Below are positions 46,027 through 54,944 of a stretch of DNA of 64,000 bases, one piece after another (within the stretch, counting starts at the first letter, position 1; each line of letters starts with the position of its first letter). The stretch is from Rhodospirillales bacterium. GTDB taxonomy: Bacteria > Pseudomonadota > Alphaproteobacteria > Rhodospirillales > Casp-alpha2. Position numbers and translations under genes: made by a program. A model generated the notes under the pieces. That model was not told where the DNA came from and did not search any database. It worked only from the letters and a program-made list of their open reading frames with translations. The stretch spans positions 62,001-126,000 of the forward strand of contig JAEPMA010000001.1 of the NCBI GenBank assembly GCA_017644185.1. The letters are read 5' to 3'.

Positions 46027-47004
46027 ATGGTCATGTACCTGCAGGTTGTCGGCGGGTTCGTCATCCTAGTTGTTGCCGCCGAGGTCATGGTGCGTGGTGC
46101 CGTGATCCTGGCAGAAAAGATCGGTGTTTCCCCGATGGTGATCGGGATGACGGTGGTTGCGTTCGGCACGTCCGCACCGGAACTGATGGTCAGCCTGCAG
46201 GCGGCATTGAACGGGTCGACAGGGCTCGCCATCGGTAACATCGTCGGCTCCAACATCGCCAACGTATGGTTGATCCTGGGCGCGTCCTGTCTGGTGACAC
46301 CGATCCTCACGAAACCGGACGCGATGAAGCGCGACGTCATCCTTTTAATGGGCGGCTCATTGCTTTTTACGGGGTTCTGCCTGCAAGGGGTTCTCGCAAC
46401 ATTGGCAGGGGTCGTGCTGTTGGCCGTATTCGGCACGTTCCTGGCAATCTCCTACTTCCGGGAGAAATCCGATCCAGAACTCCAGAAAGAGCACCTCGAA
46501 GAGTTGGAAGAGCTTGAAAAAGGGATGCCCAAGAACGTTCCGCTTGCGATCTTGGCGGCGGGTTTGGGTATCGTCGGCCTGGCTTTCGGTGCCGATATGC
46601 TCGTTAAGGGCGGATCGGAAATCGCGCGGTCATTCGGGGTGAGCGAGGAAGTCATCGGATTGACTCTGTTTGCCTTCGGTACGTCGCTTCCTGAACTGGC
46701 GGCGTCTGTCGTGGCAGCGTACCGCGGGCACCCGGATGTCGCGATTGGTAACGTCGTCGGTTCCAATATCTTTAACATGATGCTGGTGGGCGGTATCGTC
46801 TCACTGGTCAAGCCGCTTCCGGTTCCTGACCAGGTGCTGAACTTCGACATTTGGGTGATGCTGGCGGCGACCGTCATGTTGCTGCCCGTGCTGCTCGGTT
46901 GGATGAAACTGGACCGCAAGTACGCGTTCCTGTTTTTCGTGATTTATCTCGGTTACGTGGGCGCGCAGGCTTACGGTGTCGAACGCCTACTGGCGTTCGT
47001 CTGA
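46027..47004 (+). CDS. Calcium/sodium antiporter (CaCA family)
   Basis: 325 residues from ATG 46027, behind GGAGGGGG. Two homologous halves of five membrane helices each carry the ion-binding repeats: GMTVVAFGTSAPELMVS with GNIVGSNIANVWLILG, and LTLFAFGTSLPELAASVVA with GNVVGSNIFNMMLVGG. A charged cytoplasmic loop at about 145-170 joins them. Exchanges calcium for sodium at the inner membrane, as in YrbG. Confidence 0.95.
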   Translation: MVMYLQVVGGFVILVVAAEVMVRGAVILAEKIGVSPMVIGMTVVAFGTSAPELMVSLQAALNGSTGLAIGNIVGSNIANVWLILGASCLVTPILTKPDAMKRDVILLMGGSLLFTGFCLQGVLATLAGVVLLAVFGTFLAISYFREKSDPELQKEHLEELEELEKGMPKNVPLAILAAGLGIVGLAFGADMLVKGGSEIARSFGVSEEVIGLTLFAFGTSLPELAASVVAAYRGHPDVAIGNVVGSNIFNMMLVGGIVSLVKPLPVPDQVLNFDIWVMLAATVMLLPVLLGWMKLDRKYAFLFFVIYLGYVGAQAYGVERLLAFV

Positions 47005-47016
47005 GAAAGCATTCCG

Positions 47017-47772
47017 ATGCGGCAAGTCCTGGTTACGGGCGGCGCGAAGCGGATCGGCAAGTCGATTGCCGAGCGGCTCGCTGCTGACGGTTGGCATGTC
47101 GCCATTCACTACAATGGCTCTGCGGATACGGCGGAAACGTTGGTCAGGCAGATATGCGACAGGGGACAGCGCGCCATCGCCGTGGGTGCCGACCTAACGG
47201 ATGAAGCCGCAGTTCTGAGAATGATGGACGAGGTCCGGACGGGCTTGGGTGGGTTGACGGCGGTGGTGAACAACGCATCGGTGTTTCAGCGAGATGACCT
47301 GGAGACCGAAGGCCGAGAAATTTGGGACCTGCATATGGCGGTTCACGTGCGGGCACCCTATTTGTTATCGCAGAAGCTTTTGCAGCAGCTCGAAGACGGT
47401 CACACGGGTGCCGTCGTCAATATCATCGACCAACGGGTTCTGAATCCGAGCCGCCATTTCCTCAGTTATACGCTTTCGAAAATGGCACTTTGGGATCAGA
47501 CACAGGTCTTGGCCCGTGCAATGGCGCCGCGGGTTCGTGTAAACGCCATTGGTCCCGGACCGGTGTTGCCGAGCATACGCCAGAGCGATGACGATTTCGA
47601 CCGTCAGGCGTTGCAGACACCGTTGGCGCACGCCGTCGACCCTGCCGAGATCGCCGATGCGGCGGCCTTTCTGCTTGACGCTCCATCGGTGAGCGGGCAG
47701 ATCATCGCAGTCGATAGCGGTCAGCACATGAACTGGGCGTTCGAAACGCCGGAAACGGCACCGAAGGAATGA
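47017..47772 (+). CDS. SDR-family oxidoreductase (pteridine reductase-like)
   Basis: 251 residues. Classical short-chain dehydrogenase: nucleotide site VTGGAKRIGKSIAERLAADG, NNAS motif in VVNNASVFQRDD, catalytic Tyr and Lys in FLSYTLSKMALWDQTQ, and the late GPVLPSIRQS. RIGK in the cofactor loop and the neighbour folB suggest a dihydropteridine-type reductase in folate metabolism, which is inference. It ends 16 bases before folB. Confidence 0.9.
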   Translation: MRQVLVTGGAKRIGKSIAERLAADGWHVAIHYNGSADTAETLVRQICDRGQRAIAVGADLTDEAAVLRMMDEVRTGLGGLTAVVNNASVFQRDDLETEGREIWDLHMAVHVRAPYLLSQKLLQQLEDGHTGAVVNIIDQRVLNPSRHFLSYTLSKMALWDQTQVLARAMAPRVRVNAIGPGPVLPSIRQSDDDFDRQALQTPLAHAVDPAEIADAAAFLLDAPSVSGQIIAVDSGQHMNWAFETPETAPKE

Positions 47773-47788
47773 CAATCGGGAGCGAAAC

Positions 47789-48208
47789 GTGAGCATTGAA
47801 CCGAAAGAGGTGCTGGAGCCGCTGAAGATCGCCGATGCCCGGCAGCGGATTCGTCATGTATTCGTGCGTGATCTGGTCCTGATGGCGCTGATTGGCGTCC
47901 ACGACCACGAGCAAGACCGCCCGCAGAGGGTTCGCATCAATCTAGACCTTGCCGTACGGGAAGGAGATAGCGGTCTTGAGGACGATCTTGCGAATGTTGT
48001 TTGTTACGAACAACTCGTCGCCGGCGTTCAGGATATCTTCGAACAGGGGCATGTCGGGCTTGTCGAAACTATTGCTGAGCGTATCTCAGAGATGTGTCTG
48101 ACCGATTTCCGCGTGCGCTCGGCACGCGTGCGCGTTGAAAAGCTTGATATTTTTGACAATGCGCAGAGCGTCGGCGTCGAAATCGAACGGTTCAATTCCG
48201 AAGTCTAA
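47789..48208 (+). CDS. folB: Dihydroneopterin aldolase
   Basis: 139 residues, GTG start. Folate pathway enzyme that splits dihydroneopterin. The core is VLMALIGVHDHEQDRPQRVRIN with the catalytic region, then NVVCYEQLVAGVQDIFEQG and HVGLVETIAERISEMCL, closing with VRVEKLDIFDNAQSVGVEIE. The N-terminal 30 residues are not conserved. Next to the pteridine-type SDR. Confidence 0.92.
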   Translation: MSIEPKEVLEPLKIADARQRIRHVFVRDLVLMALIGVHDHEQDRPQRVRINLDLAVREGDSGLEDDLANVVCYEQLVAGVQDIFEQGHVGLVETIAERISEMCLTDFRVRSARVRVEKLDIFDNAQSVGVEIERFNSEV

Positions 48209-48560
48209 ATAGTTAATAAATGGACGAATACTTGGCTTTAAATACCCCGAGTGGGTAATGGCCATCGTCTGTTTTGCACAATTTTGCCTGTGTTACGCGA
48301 TAATGGCAGACATATTAAAAGTAATTTGAACGCGTATCGGTTTTTCAAAATAATACAATGTTTTCAGCCACTTAGCATGTTGCCTATTTTTTAGCCATAT
48401 TGATTAAACCCTACTGAATCAAAACGATTTTTCCGAGTTGGGGCTTTTTTCAACATGGTTATCCACAGGAATCGTGGATAGGTTCATAGTTAATCTAATC
48501 AGGCGCGAGAGGACTGGGTGTCAGGTTGACGCATTGCTCCAGATTGCTGAAATAAACGAC
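48209..48560. promoter_or_regulatory. AT-rich gap with DnaA boxes and GANTC sites upstream of uvrC
   Basis: 352 bases, markedly AT-richer than its surroundings, with no gene. TTTTGCACA (48272-48280) and TTATCCACA (48459-48467) fit the DnaA box TTWTNCACA, and CGTGGATAG just after the second is a degenerate inverted copy. GAATC sites at 48416-48420 and 48469-48473 fit CcrM methylation. Candidate DnaA-controlled promoter or, less likely, origin. Confidence 0.45.
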
Positions 48561-50462
48561 ATGCAGAACGAGCCGGAAGAGATCAAAGCCGAGGATGCCG
48601 GCAACGCCGAGAAAGGTGCCGACGCGATCCGAGCACGGCTGCCCGGCCTGCCGACATCTCCCGGTGTTTATCGCATGCTCAATGAGGCCGGCGACGTGCT
48701 TTATGTCGGAAAGGCCAAGAATATCCGCAAGCGCGTCACCAGCTACGCCAACCCCAACCGGCAGACGATCCGCATCCGGCGTATGATTGCGCAGACTGTC
48801 GAGCTTGAAATCGTCAAAACAGAGACCGAAGCCGAGGCGTTGCTGCTGGAGTCGGATCTGATCAAGCGCTACGCGCCGCGCTACAATATTTTGCTCCGTG
48901 ACGATAAATCGTTCCCAATGATCCTGGTGACGGGTGATCACGACTATCCCCAAATCGTCAAGTATCGCGGCGCCCGGAACCGGAAGGGTGAGTATTTCGG
49001 CCCGTTTGCGTCGGTCTGGGCGGTGAACGACACCCTTGGTCTCTTACAGCGCGCGTTCCTGCTCAGGACCTGCTCCGACAACGTCTTCGCCAATCGTTCG
49101 CGTCCCTGTCTGCTCTATCAAATCAAACGCTGTTCGGGGCCCTGCGTCGATCGAATCTCGAAAGAGGATTACAACGGTCTCGTCGATGAAGCGCGCGAGT
49201 TCCTGACCGGCGACAGTCAGCGTATCCAGCGCAAACTTGCCGAGAACATGCAGGCCGCGTCCGACGCATTGGAGTACGAGCTTGCCGCGCAATACCGGGA
49301 CCGTATCCAGGCGCTGACGCGGGTCCAATCCAGACACGAGGCGTTCAGCGCCGGGCTCGACGACGCCGACGTCCTTGCCGTACACCAGGATGGGGGCCAG
49401 ACCTGTGTCGAGGTCTTCTTTTATCGTGGTGCCCGGAGCTATGGGAACCGAGCGTACTTCCCGAGCCATGCCCGCGAGGACAGCCCGGAAGAAGTGCTGG
49501 AGGCGTTTATCGGGCAGTTTTACGCGCGAACCTTGCCCGCCAAGCTGATCCTGGCATCGCATAAGATACCGAACAGGGGCCTGGTCGAGGAAGCGCTTCG
49601 CGTGCGCGCTGATCGCAAGATCGAAATTCGTGTGCCGACGCGAGGCGAAAAGAAACGCGTCGTCGACAACGCGGTTGCCAATGCCCGGGATGCCCTGGCA
49701 AGGCGGATGTCGGAAAGCGCATCTCAGCGGAAGCTGCTGGAGGGACTCTCGGAGGCACTCAAGCTCGATGGCATGCCCGAGCGGATCGAGGTTTACGACA
49801 ACTCACACGTTTCCGGTACCAACGCAGTTGGCGCGATGATCGTCGTTGGCGCTGAGGGGTTCATGAAGAACGCTTATCGTAAGTTCAATATTCGCCGCGC
49901 AGGTGCGGGCGGGGCGTCGGCGGGCGACGACTACGACATGATGCGTGAAGTGCTTGAGCGCAGATTCTCTCGCGCCTTAAAAGAAGACCCCGACCGAACC
50001 AAGGGGCAATGGCCCGATCTGGTGCTGGTCGACGGTGGGAAGGGGCAACTCTCCGCCGCCCAGGATGTGTTCCAACAGCTTGGGATAGAGGACGTGCCGC
50101 TTGCCGCTATCGCCAAGGGACCGGACCGCAACGCTGGGCGTGAGAAGATATTTCTGCCTGAGAAAACCGAGCCGATCCAGCTCGGTCATAAGGACCCGGT
50201 TCTTTATTTCCTGCAGCGCATCCGCGACGAAGCGCACCGTTTCGCCATCGGCACGCATCGTGCCAAGCGCGGCAAGCAAATCAACAAGTCGATCCTGGAC
50301 GAAGTGCCAGGGATCGGGGCGAAGCGAAAGAAGGCGTTGCTGCATCATTTCGGTGCCGCCCAATCCGTCGCCACGGCGGGGGTCAAGGATCTGGAGAACG
50401 TCGAGGGGGTCAGCCGCGCCATGGCCAAGAAAATCTACGACTGGTTCCATCCGGAGGACTGA
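48561..50462 (+). CDS. uvrC: Excinuclease ABC subunit C
   Basis: 633 residues from ATG 48561; a TTG further upstream at 48438 is in frame but lies in the DnaA-box region. Makes both incisions in nucleotide excision repair. The GIY-YIG nuclease starts SPGVYRMLNEAGDVLYVGKAK, the UVR motif is around SDALEYELAAQYRDRIQAL, the RNase H-like nuclease has EVYDNSHVSGTNAVGAMIV, and the C-terminal helix-hairpin-helix pair has VPGIGAKRKKALLHHFG. Full length for the family. Confidence 0.97.
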   Translation: MQNEPEEIKAEDAGNAEKGADAIRARLPGLPTSPGVYRMLNEAGDVLYVGKAKNIRKRVTSYANPNRQTIRIRRMIAQTVELEIVKTETEAEALLLESDLIKRYAPRYNILLRDDKSFPMILVTGDHDYPQIVKYRGARNRKGEYFGPFASVWAVNDTLGLLQRAFLLRTCSDNVFANRSRPCLLYQIKRCSGPCVDRISKEDYNGLVDEAREFLTGDSQRIQRKLAENMQAASDALEYELAAQYRDRIQALTRVQSRHEAFSAGLDDADVLAVHQDGGQTCVEVFFYRGARSYGNRAYFPSHAREDSPEEVLEAFIGQFYARTLPAKLILASHKIPNRGLVEEALRVRADRKIEIRVPTRGEKKRVVDNAVANARDALARRMSESASQRKLLEGLSEALKLDGMPERIEVYDNSHVSGTNAVGAMIVVGAEGFMKNAYRKFNIRRAGAGGASAGDDYDMMREVLERRFSRALKEDPDRTKGQWPDLVLVDGGKGQLSAAQDVFQQLGIEDVPLAAIAKGPDRNAGREKIFLPEKTEPIQLGHKDPVLYFLQRIRDEAHRFAIGTHRAKRGKQINKSILDEVPGIGAKRKKALLHHFGAAQSVATAGVKDLENVEGVSRAMAKKIYDWFHPED

Positions 50463-50759
50463 ATGCTCTATATGGTGATTGAGCGATTTTTCGAAGGTGC
50501 GGATGTCGTTTATGCGCGGTTTCGTGAAAAGGGCCGGATGCTCCCGGACGGGCTTGAGTATGTCGACAGTTGGGTTAGTGAAGACCTGAGCGCCTGTTAC
50601 CAGATTATGTCGACCAGGGACTCACGTCTGCTCGACCAATGGATGTCACACTGGAATGATATTGTTTCATTCGATGTCGTGCCGATTTTGCAAAGTTCCG
50701 ACGCTCAGCGGCAAGTTTTCGGCGTCGAGCAGGTTTCAACGCCGCCACGAACCTGCTAA
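50463..50759 (+). CDS. DUF3303-like protein
   Basis: 98 residues beginning immediately after the uvrC stop. The opening MLYMVIERFFEGADVVYARF and DSWVSEDLSACYQIM match the dimeric alpha/beta-barrel DUF3303 fold of unknown role. No catalytic motif is visible. Tight coupling to uvrC may be only positional. Confidence 0.75.
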   Translation: MLYMVIERFFEGADVVYARFREKGRMLPDGLEYVDSWVSEDLSACYQIMSTRDSRLLDQWMSHWNDIVSFDVVPILQSSDAQRQVFGVEQVSTPPRTC

Positions 50760-50807
50760 AACTGCAGGGGAACGGGGGCTCAATGTCCGCGCCACTCACC
50801 CAGAGGC

Positions 50808-51458
50808 ATGGCCATGCTGACAAAGATTCCGAATATGTTGACCATCGGCAGGATCGTAGCGATCCCATTGCTGGTGGTTTCCCTGATCTTTCTCGATGCG
50901 CCGCTTGCCAACTGGATCGCGTTCACGTTCTACACGCTGGCGTGTGTCACCGATTTCTTTGACGGCTACCTCGCACGCGCCCTCTCTCAACAATCTGCGT
51001 TCGGCCGCTTTCTCGATCCCATCGCGGATAAGCTGCTGGTGGCATCCGTCCTGTTGGTGCTGGTTGGTGTCGACCGGATCAACGGTGTCACGGTTCTGCC
51101 CGCCGCCGTTATCCTGTGCCGCGAAATCCTGGTGTCGGGGCTTCGTGAGTTTTTGGCCGAAGTAAGAGTGTCGATGCCGGTAACCGCGTTGGCTAAGTGG
51201 AAGACGACGATCCAGATGCTGGCTCTTGGATTCCTGCTGGTGGGTCCGGCAGGTCCGGACTTCGGGCCGCTGACGACGACGGAAATCGGTGTGATCGGAC
51301 TTTGGGGGGCGGCCCTTCTCACACTGGTCACCGGCGCCGATTACCTAATCGTTGGCATTCGCCAGATCGCTGCCGTCGACAAGCGGGCCGAAGCGCCGAC
51401 CGAACAGAAAAAGCCGGAACCCAAACCCGGTACCGGGAAAATGAGCGCCACCGGTTGA
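50808..51458 (+). CDS. pgsA: CDP-diacylglycerol-glycerol-3-phosphate 3-phosphatidyltransferase
   Basis: 216 residues. Membrane enzyme that makes phosphatidylglycerol phosphate. The CDP-alcohol transferase motif DFFDGYLARALSQQSAFGRF, then LDPIADK, lies after the first helices; about five membrane helices follow and a Lys/Pro-rich tail closes the protein. It starts 48 bases after the DUF3303-like gene. Confidence 0.95.
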   Translation: MAMLTKIPNMLTIGRIVAIPLLVVSLIFLDAPLANWIAFTFYTLACVTDFFDGYLARALSQQSAFGRFLDPIADKLLVASVLLVLVGVDRINGVTVLPAAVILCREILVSGLREFLAEVRVSMPVTALAKWKTTIQMLALGFLLVGPAGPDFGPLTTTEIGVIGLWGAALLTLVTGADYLIVGIRQIAAVDKRAEAPTEQKKPEPKPGTGKMSATG

Positions 51459-51534
51459 TCCGACCGCATCGGGCGACGATATTTCCTCTATAATTAATCG
51501 ATACGGTCCAAAGGGCCGTCGGAGACATCCGAAG

Positions 51535-52053
51535 ATGAAGATATTTGGATTCGCAGGCTGGAGCGGGAGCGGGAAGACGACGCTGGTGACGCAAGTCATC
51601 CCGGCGTTGAGTAAGCGTGGGCTTAAGGTTTCGACGATCAAGCATACGCACCACAAATTCGACATCGACAAGCCCGGCAAGGATACGTATCGCCATCGCG
51701 AAGCCGGCGCGCACGAAGTTTTTATTGCGGGCGGGCAGCGCTGGGCGCTTCTGCATGAAAATCGGGGCGAGCGTGAGCCGACGATTGAGGAAATGCTGGA
51801 ACGCATGACCGAGGTCGATCTGGTCCTGATTGAGGGCTTCAAGACGTACCCTCACCCTAAAATGGAGATTTTCCGCTCGGACGTCGGCAAGCCGATGTTG
51901 TGTGCCGCCGACCCGACCATCGTCGCGATTGCGACGACCGACGACCTGGACGTCGAGATCCCGCGGCTCGACCTTAACGACGTCGAAGCGGTCGCGGATT
52001 TCATTATTGAGTTCTGTGAACTGCCGGCGGAGCGGCGCCATGGCGCAGCTTAA
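51535..52053 (+). CDS. mobB: Molybdopterin-guanine dinucleotide biosynthesis protein MobB
   Basis: 172 residues. GTP-binding adaptor protein for MobA in cofactor assembly. P-loop GWSGSGKTTLVTQVIP at the N-terminus, then KVSTIKHTHHKFDIDKPGKD and LVLIEGFKTYPHPKMEIFR. The 3' end overlaps the start of moeA by 14 bases, so the two are coupled. TATAAT-like sequence about 40 bases upstream may be its promoter. Confidence 0.95.
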   Translation: MKIFGFAGWSGSGKTTLVTQVIPALSKRGLKVSTIKHTHHKFDIDKPGKDTYRHREAGAHEVFIAGGQRWALLHENRGEREPTIEEMLERMTEVDLVLIEGFKTYPHPKMEIFRSDVGKPMLCAADPTIVAIATTDDLDVEIPRLDLNDVEAVADFIIEFCELPAERRHGAA

Positions 52054-53299
52054 GGACGACTGTTTCGCGTTTGGGGAAGCCCTCGTGCCGTTTGACGATG
52101 CGATGTCAGAACTCGCGTCCCGGCTTGACACCGTGGTTGAGAGAGAAACTGTCCCCTTGATCAGCGCTGGTGGACGCGTGCTCGCCGAGGATTTGATTTC
52201 CGACCGCAACGTTCCCCCGCACGACAACAGCGCCGTTGACGGCTATGCGGTATTCTTTAGTGATCTCGATCCGGAAAAAGAAACGCGTCTTCCGGTAACC
52301 GGACGCGTTGCCGCCGGGCATCCGCTTGAGCGCGATGCGCGCTTGGGCGAAGCGGTGCAGATATTCACCGGGGCGCCAATGCCGACGGGCATGGACACCG
52401 TCTTCATGGAAGAGGACGCAGTCCGGGACGGCGAAACTGTCGTGTTGCCGAAGGGACTGAAGCAGGGTGCGAACCGCCGGTTTGCAGGAGAGGACGTGAA
52501 GACCGGCGATGTCATCGTGACGGATGGAACGCGCCTCCGACCGCAGGAAATCGGGCTTGCCGCATCGATCGGCCGTAACCGCCTCACGGTGTATCAACCT
52601 CTGCGGGTCGCCATATTTTCGACCGGCGACGAGGTCCGTGACCCATCGGGCGATGCCCCCGAAGGCTGTATCTATGACGCCAACCGTTTTTCGGTGATGG
52701 CATTACTGCAGCGGCTCGGCATTCAGGTGACCGATCTTGGGATACTCCCGGATGAAGAGAATGCGATTTCGGCGGCCCTCGGCAAAGCTGCGTCCGATCA
52801 TCATGTGTTGATGACGTCGGGTGGGGTGTCGGCGGGAGAAGAAGACCACGTCAAGGCAGCGGTCGAGAAGTTGGGCAGTATCCATTTCTGGCGCCTGGCG
52901 ATTAAACCCGGCCGACCGATCGCGCTCGGTCAGGTCGGTGATGCGTCGTTCATCGGTCTGCCCGGGAACCCGGTTGCGGCGATGGTCACATTTCTCATGA
53001 TCGCGCAGCCGATCCTGCGGCGGCTCGCCGGTGAAACGGGGTATCGTGCGGCGCGCTTCAAGGTCGCGACCGATTTCGCCTACAAGAAAAAGACGGGACG
53101 GCGTGAATGGGTGCGAGTCGCGCTCGGCAGCGACGACAACGGTGTGCCGTTATTGAGTAAGCATCATTCCAGCGGTGCCGGTATTCTGACGTCGATGTCC
53201 GGTGCGGACGGTCTTGCTGAGATCGGTGAAGACATCGAGAGACTGGAAGCCGGTGCGAGCGTGACGTACATTCCGTTCGACGGACTGTTATCGGGGTAA
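52040..53299 (+). CDS. moeA: Molybdopterin molybdenumtransferase MoeA
   Basis: 419 residues from ATG 52040. Inserts molybdate into adenylated molybdopterin. Seen are PPHDNSAVDGYAVFFSD, EDVKTGDVIVTDGTRLRPQE, RVAIFSTGDEV, SGGVSAGEEDHVKAAVEKLG and KPGRPIALGQVG. Four domains and length fit the family. Followed after 4 bases by moaD. Confidence 0.96.
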   Translation: MAQLKDDCFAFGEALVPFDDAMSELASRLDTVVERETVPLISAGGRVLAEDLISDRNVPPHDNSAVDGYAVFFSDLDPEKETRLPVTGRVAAGHPLERDARLGEAVQIFTGAPMPTGMDTVFMEEDAVRDGETVVLPKGLKQGANRRFAGEDVKTGDVIVTDGTRLRPQEIGLAASIGRNRLTVYQPLRVAIFSTGDEVRDPSGDAPEGCIYDANRFSVMALLQRLGIQVTDLGILPDEENAISAALGKAASDHHVLMTSGGVSAGEEDHVKAAVEKLGSIHFWRLAIKPGRPIALGQVGDASFIGLPGNPVAAMVTFLMIAQPILRRLAGETGYRAARFKVATDFAYKKKTGRREWVRVALGSDDNGVPLLSKHHSSGAGILTSMSGADGLAEIGEDIERLEAGASVTYIPFDGLLSG

Positions 53300-53303
53300 C
53301 GAT

Positions 53304-53555
53304 TTGAAACTTCTATATTTTGCATGGGTCCGGGAACATGTCGGCACACCGTCCGAAGAAATTGCTCTTCCGGATGGCGTGGCGACCGTTGGCGATTTGA
53401 TTGCATGGTTGGCAGGACGTGGCGACGGCTACGCCGCGGCGTTCGCTGACACGGCATTGGTCCGTGCCGCGGTCAATCAAGAGCATGTCGATCCATTGCA
53501 TCCGGTCCGTGACGGGGACGAGGTCGCGTTCTTCCCCCCGGTGACGGGGGGCTGA
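53304..53555 (+). CDS. moaD: Molybdopterin synthase sulfur carrier subunit MoaD
   Basis: 83 residues, TTG start. Ubiquitin-fold protein that carries sulfur as a thiocarboxylate on its C-terminal glycine; the end FFPPVTGG is exactly that tail. The gene is 4 bases after moeA and 5 before moaE, so both synthase subunits come from one transcript. Confidence 0.95.
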   Translation: MKLLYFAWVREHVGTPSEEIALPDGVATVGDLIAWLAGRGDGYAAAFADTALVRAAVNQEHVDPLHPVRDGDEVAFFPPVTGG

Positions 53556-53560
53556 GAAGC

Positions 53561-54025
53561 ATGATCCGCGTTCAGGAACAAGATTTCGATCTGGGCGCCG
53601 AGTTGAAGGCGATGAGCATCGGTAAAACGGGGATCGGCGGCCTTTGTTCCTTCGTCGGGCTGGTGCGCGACATGGCGGGTGACGCCGAGATCGGCGGCAT
53701 GACGCTAGAACATTATCCCGGGATGACGGAACGTGCGCTCGAAGAGATCGAAGCCGAGGCGCAGGCGCGCTGGCCGTTGGAGGCGACATTGATCATCCAC
53801 CGTTATGGGCGGCTCGAACCAGGCGATCAGATCGTTCTGGTCGCCGCCGCATCGGCCCACCGGGAGGCCGCGTTCGAAGCCTGCCACTACCTGATCGATT
53901 TCCTGAAAACGCGGGCGCCTTTCTGGAAACTGGAAGAAACGCCGGACGGGCCCAAGTGGGTCGACGCACGGGCCAGCGACGACGAAGCCGTGGCGCGCTG
54001 GGCCGCCAAGAGCCGGGGGAACTGA
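53561..54025 (+). CDS. moaE: Molybdopterin synthase catalytic subunit MoaE
   Basis: 154 residues. Converts precursor Z to molybdopterin with MoaD. Landmarks are GGLCSFVGLVRDMAGD, EHYPGMTERALEEIEAEAQ, IIHRYGRLEPGDQIVLVA, HREAAFEACHYLIDFLK and the ending APFWKLEETPDG. Placed in the mobB-moeA-moaD-moaE cluster. Confidence 0.96.
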   Translation: MIRVQEQDFDLGAELKAMSIGKTGIGGLCSFVGLVRDMAGDAEIGGMTLEHYPGMTERALEEIEAEAQARWPLEATLIIHRYGRLEPGDQIVLVAAASAHREAAFEACHYLIDFLKTRAPFWKLEETPDGPKWVDARASDDEAVARWAAKSRGN

Positions 54026-54028
54026 GAC

Positions 54029-54871
54029 GTGGCCGGGAAAGACGGGCGCGACAGTGAAGGCGCGGACAGCCGTCAGCCGGTGAAGGCGTATCAAAACCTT
54101 GAATTTCTGCACAGCCCCGACGCCCGCACGGTCCGTATCCTTTCAGAGTATCTCGAGCCCGAGGCTCGCTTCGCTGAATACAATATCGCCGACACCATCG
54201 TGTTCTTCGGTTCCGCGCGCATTAAAAGCAGGGATGACGCTGAAAAACATATGGACGCCGCCAAGCGACACGGGGGCGACATGGTTGAGGCAGAGCGTGT
54301 TTTGCGGATGTCGCAGTACTACGAAGCAGCCAGGACCCTCGCCAACCGTCTGACCAAGTGGTCGAAAACTCTCGAAGGGTCGCGCCGGCGCTTTGTGGTC
54401 TGTACCGGCGGCGGGCCGGGAATCATGGAAGCGGCCAACCGGGGTGCCTCGGAGGCGGCCGGTATCAACATCGGGCTAAACATTTCGCTGCCGCACGAGC
54501 AGCATGAAAATCCGTACGTCACCCGCGAATTGGGGTTCGAATTTCATTACTTCTTCATGCGCAAATTCTGGTTCATGTATCTGGCAAAGGCGATGCTGGT
54601 GTTTCCAGGCGGCTTCGGCACCATGGACGAGTTCTTCGAAACACTGACACTGATGCAGACCGGTAAACTCAAAAAACGTGTTCCGACGGTGTTGTTCGGT
54701 AAAACTTTCTGGGACGAGGCGATGAACCTGGACACCCTGGTCGAAGCGGGGACCGTCACGCCGGAAGACTTGGATTTGTTCCTGATGACCGACGACATCG
54801 ATGAAGCATTTGACTACGTCACCGCTCAATTGACCAAACATGCCCTGGGGGTACCTGGTGGCATGCTGTGA
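54029..54871 (+). CDS. LOG-family (TIGR00730-type) Rossmann protein, cytokinin-riboside monophosphate phosphoribohydrolase-like
   Basis: 280 residues, GTG start 3 bases after moaE. The LOG signature PGGFGTMDEFFETLTLMQTG and the nucleotide region VVCTGGGPGIMEAANRGASE are present. Such proteins release the base from nucleoside monophosphates; lysine-decarboxylase annotation in this family is misleading. An N-terminal helical extension of about 90 residues with FFGSARIKSRDDAEKHMD precedes the core. Substrate is not evident. Confidence 0.9.
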   Translation: MAGKDGRDSEGADSRQPVKAYQNLEFLHSPDARTVRILSEYLEPEARFAEYNIADTIVFFGSARIKSRDDAEKHMDAAKRHGGDMVEAERVLRMSQYYEAARTLANRLTKWSKTLEGSRRRFVVCTGGGPGIMEAANRGASEAAGINIGLNISLPHEQHENPYVTRELGFEFHYFFMRKFWFMYLAKAMLVFPGGFGTMDEFFETLTLMQTGKLKKRVPTVLFGKTFWDEAMNLDTLVEAGTVTPEDLDLFLMTDDIDEAFDYVTAQLTKHALGVPGGML

Positions 54872-54944
54872 CGGGCACTATTGCCCAATTGTGACAAGAT
54901 GCTTACCCTAAGTAGTCGGATATACCCAGAAAGGGGAGCGGCGC

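Noticed and set aside
48209..48560. Replication origin
   Set aside because: DnaA boxes are too few and gene orientation does not change; kept only as a candidate DnaA-regulated region.
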